From the NCBI GenBank assembly GCA_004335635.1, contig QAXH01005289.1:7631-45485 (forward strand): a stretch of 37,855 nucleotides of DNA, written 5' to 3'. Positions 12,171 to 20,978 of this stretch are shown piece after piece. The DNA is from Chloromonas sp. AAM2. Its lineage: Eukaryota; Chlorophyta; Chlorophyceae; Chlamydomonadales; Chlamydomonadaceae. The notes beneath the pieces are model-generated. The model worked only from the letters and a program-made list of their open reading frames with translations, was not told the origin of the DNA and did no database searches. A program made the translations under genes and the position numbers. Each line of letters opens with the position of its first letter. Positions within the stretch are counted from its first letter, which is position 1.

Positions 12171-14238
12171 GGTGATGATGATGATGATGAATGCCAGATC
12201 ATTTCATCATTAATGCCCATCAATGACCTCTGGCCATCCAATCATTCATGCTCGTTTGCCTTCAGCATTGTAGTGTTTAAAAGCCCATTAACCCCTTGGG
12301 TGCCCCAGCTGAGTACATCAGAAGTCGATGTCCTCTGCTATGGCAATCATCCTGTGCTGTGTAGATTCTTCTCCTCATCCTGTGCTGTGTTGGTGTGTTT
12401 CCAGGGCTGCGGCGGTGGGGCGCAATGCGGAGACTGTGTACCGCGACCGCACCACCGGCAAGCTAGTCTCCAAGGAGGAGTACGCCAGCGCTAGGGCGGC
12501 TGTGGGAAGAGATGGCAAGAAGGTGCGGACGTCGAAACAGACCCATACAGAACGTTAACTCAGAGAAGGTCGTTGCCTGCCATCTGTTCTAGAGAAGCTG
12601 CTGGATGCCAGTCTATGTCACCGAGGAATTCTGCCACAACAATTCAACGAGCGTTGGTTTTGTCTGGAGGCTAAGCGTTGAAGTGCCTTCTGCTGTCGGA
12701 CAGCGGTTCAGTTGCTTCAGTTGTGCTGTGCTGAGCGCTAACCATGGACAAGCGCCCACGACGCGCTGTCTGGCAACACCTCAAACTATGCGTTGACGCA
12801 TCTCACTAGCACATGGTACCCCCATGTTCGATGTCCCCTCGCTTTAGAGTCAAGACTGAGAAACGTCAACCTATTGCAATGTTTGAAATTTGGCCAACCC
12901 ATCTGGTGTGGCGCATGGTACCACGCGGCCATGGTCCTGGTCACCCTGTCTACAAACCAAGACCTACTAAGAGAGGCAGGCGGTGTTGACCAGGGGGCAT
13001 TTATTTCTGTCTTGCAATGCCTGCTAAATACAACTCTGGGTTAACACTTAAAAACACTCTGGCACATGTGCCCTGGCTTCAGATCAAGACCGAGGAAGAG
13101 AAGAAGGCGGAGGAGCAACACCTGGAGTGGAAGGGCGGGTTGGCCCAGCGCAGGGCGGCCGAAGAGATCGCCCAACGCATGGCACAGGAGGTGCGCCCCG
13201 GAGTGCAATCGAACATGAGCCACCGGGCACCAACGCTTGCACACGTTTGAGTGTTACAATTAGATGCGACTTGCTGCAACCTGGGCTTGTTATTTCACTC
13301 TCCCTGGTGACGCCAAGCAGTGCCATGCCTCTTGCATGAATGACTCATGGTACGGCATACCAGTACGCTCACTGCATGTGACTCATGCACATTCAGGCAT
13401 GCTCGTGATTACTCACCTTCATCCACAAGTGGTTGCATGTGGGTATCAACGGGTGCTCCTGACCATTGTGCAGGCCGCTGCGCCGTTTGCGAGGTATGCA
13501 AACGACACCGAGCGTGATGCATTGCTAAAAGCTCGCACTCGATTTGGCGACCCCATGGCGGGAGCATCACGTGCCCACGTGCTGGAGGAGCCAGTGGCGG
13601 TTACTGCCCGGTACAGTGCGGATAAACTGCAGAAATCAGGTGCGGGTTTTCAACTGACAAGCACATGTTCGTCAGCGGCGTGCAAAGCCCCCAAACCCAA
13701 AGCTGGTCACTGCCGCATGGTGCACAGCATTGTAAGCCTTTCCATCAAGTAGTGCTATGGCTTGAGCTGAGTTGTGGTGAAACTGGACACAATGCGTTGT
13801 GCACAGCATTGCACGTCGTTCGAGTTGTGCCTGAGCGTGTCTTGTTATGCTGTGTGTTCTACACGAGCGGCTCCCGCCACAGTGCTTTGCCTTGCCTTGT
13901 CGTGCCTGTATTGTCTGTATTGCCAGGCCTTACTTGGCACATGTGCCCTGGTTCATGTTGGCAACGCTCACAGCCTGTCGTTGCCCCCTGATCACGTGAT
14001 GAGCATTTCTGAGCGTTTCTGACCACCTGCAGGTTTCAACATCCCCCAGGGCGTCCCCGCCCACAGTTGGCTCAAGCGAGGTGTGGCGGCCCCTGCCAAC
14101 CGATACGACATCAGGCCCGGCCGGCACTGGGACGGGGTGGACCGCAGCACCGGGTTTGAGCGGGAAATGTTCAAGCACCAGGCCGTGGTCAGACACAGGG
14201 AGAGGGAGGCGAGGGAGTGGGCGCAGTCCGACATGTAG
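9349..14238 (+). CDS. BUD13: BUD13 homologue, RES-complex pre-mRNA splicing factor
   Basis: BUD13 is a subunit of the RES (pre-mRNA retention and splicing) complex bound to the spliceosome. Exons: 9349-9640, 10169-10227, 10433-10911, 11464-11574, 12405-12522, 13083-13190, 13474-13639 and 14033-14238 (stop TAG). All phases fit and the product is 512 residues. The N-terminus has the family signature LKRYAAEGG, a Lys-rich stretch, then IKIIDEDI and an acidic run (residues 1-97). The middle is an Arg-Ser-Pro repeat domain built on [12 protein letters not shown] (about 118-277). The C-terminal half has [26 protein letters not shown], then [39 protein letters not shown] and a final QSDM, all close to the conserved BUD13 end. 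Exon 3 begins at a CAGCAG tandem acceptor, so its start may be 10433 or 10436. Confidence 0.96.
9660..9790. repeat. Degenerate CATGC-rich array in BUD13 intron 1
   Basis: Irregular repeats of CATGCC and CTCATG occupy the start of the 528-bp intron. Read as protein they give meaningless Met/Pro/Ser/His-rich frames. Confidence 0.7.
10484..10911 (+). repeat. Coding repeat array [12 protein letters not shown] of BUD13
   Basis: Seven RHDSPD-type units are followed by a truncated QHDASPPR. Short units (about 15 residues) alternate with long ones carrying an extra [11 protein letters not shown] block (about 25 residues), which gives a higher-order period of about 40 residues. Vertebrate BUD13 has similar RHDSP repeats, but this alternation looks locally amplified. 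Confidence 0.9.
11100..11330. repeat. Degenerate (GACT)n tract in BUD13 intron 3
   Basis: Long stretches of GACTGACTG with point changes, interrupted by unique sequence, fill the part of the intron before the decoy exon copy at 11331. Confidence 0.8.
11331..11400 (+). pseudogene. Intronic copy of the BUD13 exon 4 acceptor and exon start
   Basis: TTCACAG|GCGGCGTGCCCCCGG here matches the true exon 4 start TCCACAG|GCGGCCTGCCCCCGG at 11457. The GGCGCCCGCAT that follows in exon 4 also recurs at 11384. The copy has a usable acceptor in the correct phase but no good donor, so I treat it as a decayed duplicate. Confidence 0.6.
11825..12040 (-). mobile_element. tRNA-derived SINE-like element, family 1, copy in BUD13 intron 4
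   Basis: On the minus strand a tRNA-like head at about 12040-11958 has a box-A-like TAGCGAAGTCGAGAGG and a T-arm-like hairpin (11975-11959) ACCGG-TTGAATC-CCGGT with a perfect 5-bp stem and 7-nt loop. The body is pyrimidine-rich (CTGCC and TTTCTTCTCC motifs) and ends in CTTCCCTGATGTAACAA. The body closely matches 30049-30150 and, inverted, 35600-35690. Confidence 0.7.
12050..12190 (+). mobile_element. tRNA-derived SINE-like element, family 2, with (GAT)n tail
   Basis: A box-A-like TTTAGCTCCGTCAT at about 12054, then GCTGCAGCACCGTGGGTTGAACC (12089-12111) containing a box-B-like GGGTTGAACC, then AAAAGCCATGTAATGATGATG running into a (GAT)n array at about 12126-12190. A second copy with the same CTGCAG, ACCGTGG and GCCATGTAATGATGATGAT blocks is at 27193-27301 on the minus strand. 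It lies head-to-head with the family 1 element next to it. Confidence 0.65.
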
Positions 14239-15538
14239 GGGAACTGCTCTCATGAGACGTCCCCGTCGAACGCCCTCCATTCAAGACCGGCCACTCAGTC
14301 TTGAAAGCCGCAAGTCCGTTGTTGAAGCTGGAGCCTCCTGGCCACTGCAGTGTGTCCACTCTGCCTCAATGCTGTTTCTTGCTCAGGTCAGGTTGAGGTG
14401 GTGTCCATTGCGTCCTGTTCCTGTGATGGCTCCCTGGTGTGAACAGATGCATGATATACTCGCAGTTCTACAAGGGTGTGACTCATAGCGCAATGAGTAC
14501 ACATGGTCCTGCCTAGTGAGCTGGGTTCTTCGAAGTTGGCTCATATACGATGTAGGTCGATAGTTGGTTGTTCCAATGCACTTTCAGTGGGTCAAGACCA
14601 CGTAAAGGTTCGGCTTTCTGCACAACTGGCCTGACGTTGGTTATGCATAAAACCTTCCGATGTATTACATTCACCCAGCCGCCTTGTGATGACATGCAAG
14701 ACCATGCTGGGTCCTTCAGTCAGAGACCTGGCACCACAAAAGTCAAGGAGAAGCTGCAGAAGAATATGGCACTTGTTAACGACTATATGAGCCAATGCAG
14801 GAGATCCAGGCAAAGTCAGCTGTTCCATGCAGATGACAAGCAGCTAAGGGCGCTACAGCGAGTTCAGTGACCACACAACGGTTTCAAAAGGTCACTTGAC
14901 GATGTCCGTGTTTTTATGCTGTCGTGCTCGGACTGTGTCGTCTACGTCAACCTGACAGGCAAGCTTTCAAAACAACAGGCAAGCCCTCAAAACACTTGCA
15001 GAACAGTTCAAAACCACTGCACTTGCAAAACACTGCGGAGAGTGTCATGAGCAGCATGTTGTCGCCCTGTAACACTCCTTTTGCGAGGTTCAGGATGGCG
15101 GCCAGCTTGTTTGTCGAATGTCCCACTTGTGTACAAGCTGGTTGCCGGGTGACTACGGCGGTCATCAACCCGTGCAAGCTTGATGCAAGCTTATGGCCCG
15201 GTGTAAAAGCTGCTCGAGTTTTTCTCGCTGCAATCATGTGCTGTGATCGCAACGCATGAAGACTCGGTATCATTCTGGCTCGCTACAAATTGTCGAGACC
15301 GTGAAAGCAGCCGAGAAGTTTCTTTGTGGCAGCGTCAAGGAATTCGCCACTCATGACGTATGTGGGTGTATGTATCACCTACGGTTGAGCAGAGCCAGCA
15401 ACGGAAAGTAAGCAAAGGCAACTACGGCTCACTCAAATCACACATATCGCAAACACAAGGTTCGCGGTGTATCAAGGTGATTAGCGGTGTCATCATCTTC
15501 ATCACAATCATAGGCAGTGTCTATTGTTGTATTCGATA
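14239..15538. other. Spacer between BUD13 and the next gene
   Basis: Presumed BUD13 3' UTR and the promoter of the downstream gene. TGTAA occurs at 15068-15072 and 15202-15206; if either is used, the 3' UTR is long (about 0.8-1 kb). Open frames at 14568-14870 (plus) and 15273-14947 (minus) have no similarity I recognise and no splice context. I see no other gene. Confidence 0.5.
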
Positions 15539-17415
15539 ATGCAGATGCAGAAAGCCGCCATGACAATTTCACCCTGCTCTCGCTGCATCAGTCAGCCCCG
15601 CATGCTCGCTGTGCGCCCAGCGCTTCCGAAGCATGTGGATGCCGCCGCAAGCCATGCCCAGCCTGCCCACGTCTCCATGCTCAGGACGTTGCAAGGCTCC
15701 ATGCTTGCAGGCGCTGCCAGTCTCTTGATAGCAGGTATGTCGACGTCTCATGGCCCCTGTTTCCATCAAAGAGCAGCTCGTGCTACCTACCTTTCTGAAT
15801 CGTTCTGTTGCATGCCACTGTGCATCCAACCAGCTACGCAACGACAATACATGCAGGGACAGGCACAGAAGCAGGCGTAGATGCATTGGGTACCTGGCAC
15901 GACCCTACAGCATTCGATGCCATTTTTCAGCTGGACGTCAAGCTCACATGGAACACACGATGAGTCATTCGACCATGCAAGTGAACACATGCATGCTGTG
16001 CCTCCCATGCTTGCAGGCACCAGCCATGCGTCAGTGGCAGAAACAACGCAACCAGGCTCCAACCTGGGCTTTCTGACAAACGAAGAGGTGGCTGAGAGGC
16101 GGGAAGAGCTGGGCTTCTTGAGAGCTTTTGATGGCAAGGTACAGAACAACTTAGGGGTAATTACTGGGCATGGCCGCAAAGTGACCTTGCAGCAAACCTG
16201 GCATGTCCGGCGCACCGATTGAGTTTTGGAGCAAAACGATGTTGTTGCAGTTTCTAGGCTGGCAAATTGTTTAGCAAGCATTCAAAATGTGCCACACGTG
16301 TACAGTTGGCAAGCGTCCTTCCCACAACAGAGACCTGAGGTGCATAATGATCAACGTGCTCAGCATGTTCCACATCATGTGTCATGTGCATGTGATGTGC
16401 AGGTTGCACTTCAGAGCAGTGCCACCGGCCCATGGGACGTGAAGCTGGACCTCAGGAGCCCGGGCACACTCCTGCTGCGATCGCCCGAGGGAGCAGTGTA
16501 TGTGCTAGCGTACGAGTCACTGACACAAATCGGTGGGTGTGCCATGTTGTAGAGAACCAGCAGTAAGGGAACGTTGACGCGTAAGGTGCTCGCCAGCCAC
16601 TTGTATGTAATGGATGCTAATCCATTACACATGCGCGTGACATGCAGCATGGCATGGGTCACATGGATGCAGGATGGCTGCGCTCTGCGTTGCATGGCGC
16701 AGTTCACCTGACATGGCATAAGTTTACTCATCTTCGCTTGCAGACTTGTCTGATGATGAGGTTGTGGGAGCCATCGCTACCAGTTCCTGGGAGACCGGGT
16801 CCAAGGCAGTGGAGGTACGCATGGCCTGGGCGTGTCAGCATGGAACTGATCGAAGATCGAAATGCGAACTGGAATGCTTGCGCTCAAGGTTTCCAATCTG
16901 TCTACTTGCTCTACGTGCTTGACCCTGTAGCAGCCTCTTGCCATACCATGCGAGAGAGTCCCACAGTCATACAACAGGAGGCAGACGAGGACATGCTGGC
17001 GCACTGATCGTTCTTGCCACACCATGTAGTGCTAAAAAAAGTTTGCCAGTGCTGGGACAGTTCTTGCGTCTGATACTCGAACGACCTGTGGAACCGCCTG
17101 TCCCAAGTGTCGCCTGTCTTGAGTGGCTGTGTAAGAGTGCCCAACAGTACAGTGTCAGTGTTCACCAACTCAGTCGGGGACTTTATCTGTGTTCAACTGT
17201 GCGCTGAGTCATGATGAAAGCTGCCCAGAGAGCAAAACTCATCCAACCTGCTGTGCTTGCCCTGTGTGTGTGTTCTTGGCCAACAGAATGTCTACTTCTG
17301 CGTGATGGCTACTTGTTTGTACCCTGTGCAGGCCGTAGACGATGACAGCAAACTTCGGAGGTTAGAGCTCACCCGCGAGGGCTTCTACGATCTGATCAGC
17401 ATCGTGAACCCATGA
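15539..17415 (+). CDS. Predicted chloroplast (probably thylakoid-lumen) protein of unknown function
   Basis: Exons 15539-15734, 16017-16138, 16403-16532, 16744-16814 and 17332-17415 (stop TGA); phase fits at all four introns and the product is 200 residues. The N-terminus (1-50) is rich in Ala, Ser, Arg and His without acidic residues until Asp34, as in chloroplast transit peptides. A hydrophobic stretch LQGSMLAGAASLLIAG (51-66) is followed by TSHA|SVAE, a plausible thylakoid processing site after Ala70. The mature part (about 130 residues) contains FLTNEEVAERREELGFLRAF, LLLRSPEGAVYVLAYESL and a C-terminal LELTREGFYDLISIVNP. I do not recognise the family. The ATG at 15560 sits in a better context (GCCGCCATGA), so translation may start there. 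The gene converges on the zinc-ribbon gene, with shared 3' sequence between them. Confidence 0.75.
17034..17062 (+). repeat. Dispersed repeat R3 with A7 block, plus copy
   Basis: AAAAAAA followed by GTTTGCCAGTGCTGGGACAG. It lies in the last intron of the chloroplast-protein gene. Compare 34324-34356. Confidence 0.6.
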
Positions 17416-17571
17416 ACGGATGAGCCATTTTGGTCCCTGGGGCTTGGATCAATCAACCCCTGGAGTCCAACAAAAGTGAACTGGCAGTTGGAAGCATGAT
17501 GGGTTATTGTTGTGTGGTTGGACTTGCAGGGACATGGGCTGCTGAGAACTGATCCAATTGCGGCCCTTGTG

Positions 17572-17599
17572 TGAACTGGCAAACTTCTTTTTTTACAGT
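17572..17599 (-). repeat. Dispersed repeat R3 with A7 block, minus copy in 3' UTR
   Basis: On the minus strand: TGTAAAAAAAGAAGTTTGCC then AGTTC. It shares the AAAAAAAGAAGTTTGCCAGTTC block with 34324-34345 and then diverges. It supplies the minus-strand TGTAA listed separately. Confidence 0.6.
17593..17597 (-). terminator. TGTAA poly(A) signal, minus strand (zinc-ribbon gene)
   Basis: TTACA on the plus strand is TGTAA on the minus strand, about 370 bp after the zinc-ribbon stop codon. TGTAA is the established chlorophyte polyadenylation motif. Confidence 0.55.
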
Positions 17600-17608
17600 A
17601 GCCAATAC

Positions 17609-17613
17609 TGTAA
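17609..17613 (+). terminator. TGTAA poly(A) signal, plus strand (chloroplast-protein gene)
   Basis: It lies about 195 bp after the stop at 17415 and 12 bp from the opposite-strand signal. The two convergent genes would therefore have abutting or overlapping 3' ends. Confidence 0.6.
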
Positions 17614-17965
17614 ACGTTTGTGGGGGGTGATAATGGCCCTGCTGTGAGATGCGTGTGCGTCTAGCCGGGTGTCCTGGAAACTGTGCTGCCACTTGAATGA
17701 CAGTGCAGCCCAGCTGGCTTCAGCCGTGCGGCCCATGGTCAGATTCCGGGGTTGTCGGTAGCCAAACAGTTTGCAGAGCAACCCCCGAAGTATGCGGTGT
17801 AACGAACACTGATTGGCTTGTACACCAGAAACTTGCGTGTGCCTATGTGGTGTGAAGGAATTGGCGGCCTGCAATCTGCCTACCTTGACCCGCTGAACTG
17901 GCAGGCATGTGCTTATCCCTGGCTTCATGAGTTATACTGGTGCCATACAGAATGTAAAGTAAGCT

Positions 17966-19669
17966 TCAGTCACGACATTGCGCCAGCAATCCCATGCAGC
18001 TGCTTGCTAGCTTCAACAGCCTATCCAGGCTGTCAGCTGCAAGCACAGTTCCTTCCACACCCCTATTCATTAATGACGTGGCAGCAATCATCTGAGTCAG
18101 CTCAGACACCTTGGAAAGCACAGCCGTTTCCAACCGCCCAACTACCTCCCCACGTTGCCCATGTGCAACAGCACCTCCACCCTGTGTGCTTCTTGGGACC
18201 ACGCCCATAGGCAGATGATCTTTATCGTCTATGGGCTCTTGTTTGATGACAGGTGGTGGTGGGGCCTGGATGGGCGTGGAGAGGGGCCCATTCAGTTGTG
18301 GGGTGGTTGGTGGGTGGGAAGGCGTGGATGATGGCGGTTGGGTGGTGTGAGGTGCGGTCGTACCGTTGGCAGGTGTGGCAGCGGTGGGTTGTGGAGGTGC
18401 GGTGCTGGTGAGCTGCTGAGCCCCGGCTTGCGCCTCAGTCAGCACCCACATGTCACCTGCATACGGATTACATGCAAAGACTGCATACTCAACGAGGCAA
18501 GGCTCATGTGTGGTGAGCAACACTGAGCCATGCAACAGCCTTGTGAGCCGCATGCTTTATGAGCCACTGCAATTTCCGGCTGTCCTGGCCAACACGAGTG
18601 TGGAAGTTCGAAGGGGGTGTAACAAAACCCTTTTGCCTGAAGTCGCATAAATAATGATCCTTGGGCCGGGCTGCATGCGGGTGCTTGAATCCGGCTGCCT
18701 GGGGAATCCGGCTGCCTGGGGAGTCTGGCTGCCTGGGGAATCCAACCCAGTGAAATAGACTCACATGAGCAGCAGAACATGCGCCGGGATGCGCGATCCC
18801 GCACCAGGGGGGTGTTGCACCTGCAGAGCATCGATGCGGTGCACATCGTCATCACTTGGCACATGCATTATGTGTGGGCGATATGCCATTGGACTTGGCG
18901 AGTTTGAATCACCACTGCCGCTGACACTGACAGCAGGGAATGATCCATTGACAGCAAAGCACGCTTCAACAGCATCAAAACCTAACCGAAGCCACAGGCT
19001 GGCAGTTGCATCAAAACCTAACCCTACCTGACCCTGTGGGTCTGTCAAGCTGCTGCTGTGTAGCCGCTATGTGGGCGGCACCGGCTGAAAGTTGAAGCTG
19101 CATGCGTGTGACATCAATGACTAGAACAGTGCAGGGACACGAGCTCGTACTGACTGCCCATGCCATTCCCATTGGACAGTAGTCATTTTATGACTACGCT
19201 CTTGATAGGAAGTTGTGAACTGTTGCAGGCACATGGGCTCACTCACCGTGGGCAGGCGGTATCCAGCAGGGCCCATCCCTTCTGCAGCTTGTAGGCAATT
19301 GCCTCCGACACGTCATCATCTGAAGGAGCACGGGTGGCTGCACTGGTGGTGGGGCCTGGGGTGCTGGCAGCCTGAGAGCTGGAGGCACCGGCGGTGGGGG
19401 CTGGGACTGGGGTGGGTGGGCTGATAAAGGCACCTGCCAGGTGAAGCGGACGAGCTGCTATGGTCATGTCACGTGATCGCACAGTTAACACAGAGGAGTA
19501 ACACAAAGGAAGTGCGGTATGCAGTTTGGGGCGGAGTGTCAGTTTGTATCTCACACTCTCATGGCCATGCGAGACATGCAATTTGTTCAGATGCGTGGTT
19601 AATCTTTCGCCATCTTCTGTTTCACTTGTGGGACGATACAGATGAAAACAAACACAGACACACAGACAC

Positions 19670-19720
<51 letters not shown>

Positions 19721-20696
19721 CACACACACACACACACAGAGCTGGTTGGCGAGTGCTTCCATGATCAGTGTGCGCTCATGACTTTGGGTGTCTGCCTGCC
19801 AGCTCCCATGCACCTCCCCCTGCCCAGATGGTGTTCACGCGCTATGCATGACATCCATCAATCATGCTGACCGGCTTCCATTTTCTTTTGTCCTCATGCA
19901 GGCTGTATTGGCCAACTCATGTAAGCCCTTTCTATGTCTGCTGCCTACCCTGATGATTGTGCTCATGCTGTGTGCCCAACCAGGATTGTTTTCCTGCAGG
20001 TTTCAATTGACAGCTCTGCTTGTACACCCACTGTCTTTGTAGAGAGTGCCATCCTCCTGGTATTGTCTGTCACAGTTCACGCACAGGCCGATGCGAGTGG
20101 CAGGGTCGATCATCAGAGGCACCTGGATGCGGCACAGCCACCATGGGAATGCAGGTCAGCGACCCGAAGGCGAACATGAGTGATCACCCAATGCACATGC
20201 AGTGGTCACAGGCCCAAATCAAACCTCTGCAATCTTTCATTCGGTCATGGTACACATGCTTTCAGTACAATGTGTGAGTCTGAACATTTCCATGGGCAAG
20301 CCAGGGTCAAGATGTGGAAGGTACAGCACCCTGGTTTGATGTATCCTCCTCAAACTGAGACGTGCCTTGCCTGGGGTGGCCTTCTCACAATACATCCTAG
20401 TTTTGCTGGCTGCCCAGTCTGTTGCTTTGTTGAGTGTGATGCCTGCGCCACACAACTGCACATTTCTCTTGCTGATCCTGCCTTAGCCTGACCTACTCAA
20501 CTGCCTTTCAATTCAATTCTTGCAAGTCTCATGCCAGCTGCATATTTCCCTGGTCTCGGCTGCCCAAAGGTCCCTTGCTGCCTTGCCTTGCCTCCGTTGC
20601 AATCACCTGGCATTCCACACACGTCTGTGCCGCCATGATGTGGCCGCGGAGCAGCAGCTCGCCCATCTGTTTGGAGCACGAGGTTTTGATGGACAT
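17966..20696 (-). CDS. Protein with two ZNRD2/SSSCA1-type (Auto_anti-p27) zinc ribbons
   Basis: Exons in transcript order: 20696-20607, 20122-20032, 19433-19247, 18820-18765 and 18456-17966 (stop TGA); phases agree and the product is 304 residues. Two copies of the short zinc-ribbon module are visible. Module 1 has MGELLLRGHIMAAQTCVEC then PLMIDPATRIGLCVNC, with cysteines at 26, 29, 44 and 47. Module 2 has AIAYKLQKGWALLDTACPRC then TPLVRDRASRRMFCCSC, with cysteines at 121, 124, 139 and 142. Each ribbon is split by an intron just after its first cysteine pair or within it. A Pro/Ser/Thr-rich linker contains VIKQEPIDD, a possible SUMO-type site. The C-terminus ends in a helical segment (VGRLETAVLSKVSELTQMI) resembling the C-terminal helix of human ZNRD2. 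Human ZNRD2 has one ribbon; paired ribbons are, from memory, known in some plant members. The biochemical role is unclear. The start ATG is in a strong context (GCACCATGTC) 282 bp from the transporter start. Confidence 0.88.
18688..18743. repeat. 17-bp minisatellite, three copies
   Basis: The unit AATCCGGCTGCCTGGGG occurs at 18688, 18705 and 18722 plus 5 bp. It lies in the last intron of the zinc-ribbon gene, next to exon 4. Confidence 0.9.
19655..19740. repeat. (CAGA)n followed by (CA)n microsatellite
   Basis: About 11 uninterrupted CAGA units flanked by CACA runs, in the second intron of the zinc-ribbon gene. The translated (SVCL)n frames are artefacts. Confidence 0.97.
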
Positions 20697-20978
20697 GGTG
20701 CTCTCTAGCCTGCTTCAGATTAGTACCTCTGAAAGTGAAGGCAAATCTCAGCGTCGGACGAAATGCTGATGATGGCTAGTACCCACAACAACTGGCATGA
20801 GTGATGCGGAGGTAGTCAAGTTGAGTAATCATACAAAAGCAGTAGATGGTGCGATCATTGAATTCAAGGGTTTGGGCGGTTGTTGGATAACCGCTGGTGG
20901 GCGAAATCTCTTCCTCCCAGACTCAGCGCGGGATGCGGACAAGTGCATTGCGCCAACAGGTAGATTACAACCGGAGGT
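20697..20978. promoter_or_regulatory. Short divergent spacer between the zinc-ribbon and transporter genes
   Basis: 282 bp separate the two start codons. On the plus strand it holds a 13-codon frame (20763-20804) and a 64-codon frame (20797-20991) that overlaps the transporter ATG. These are upstream ORFs if transcription starts early in the spacer. Confidence 0.45.

Noticed and set aside
12105..12494. Open frame with a long poly-Asp run
   Set aside because: The Asp run is the (GAT)n microsatellite of the SINE tail. The true BUD13 exon 5 (12405-12522) is read in another frame.
14947..15273. 108-codon minus-strand frame between BUD13 and the lumenal-type gene
   Set aside because: It has no known motif and lies in presumed BUD13 3' UTR with no supporting splice sites. 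Not enough to call a gene.
19247..19467. Start of the zinc-ribbon protein at the ATG at 19467
   Set aside because: An acceptor at 19433 joins in phase to two upstream exons that encode a complete first zinc ribbon and a better start codon.
19622..19813. (SVCL)n and (DRQT)n frames on both strands
   Set aside because: Pure translation of the CAGA microsatellite.
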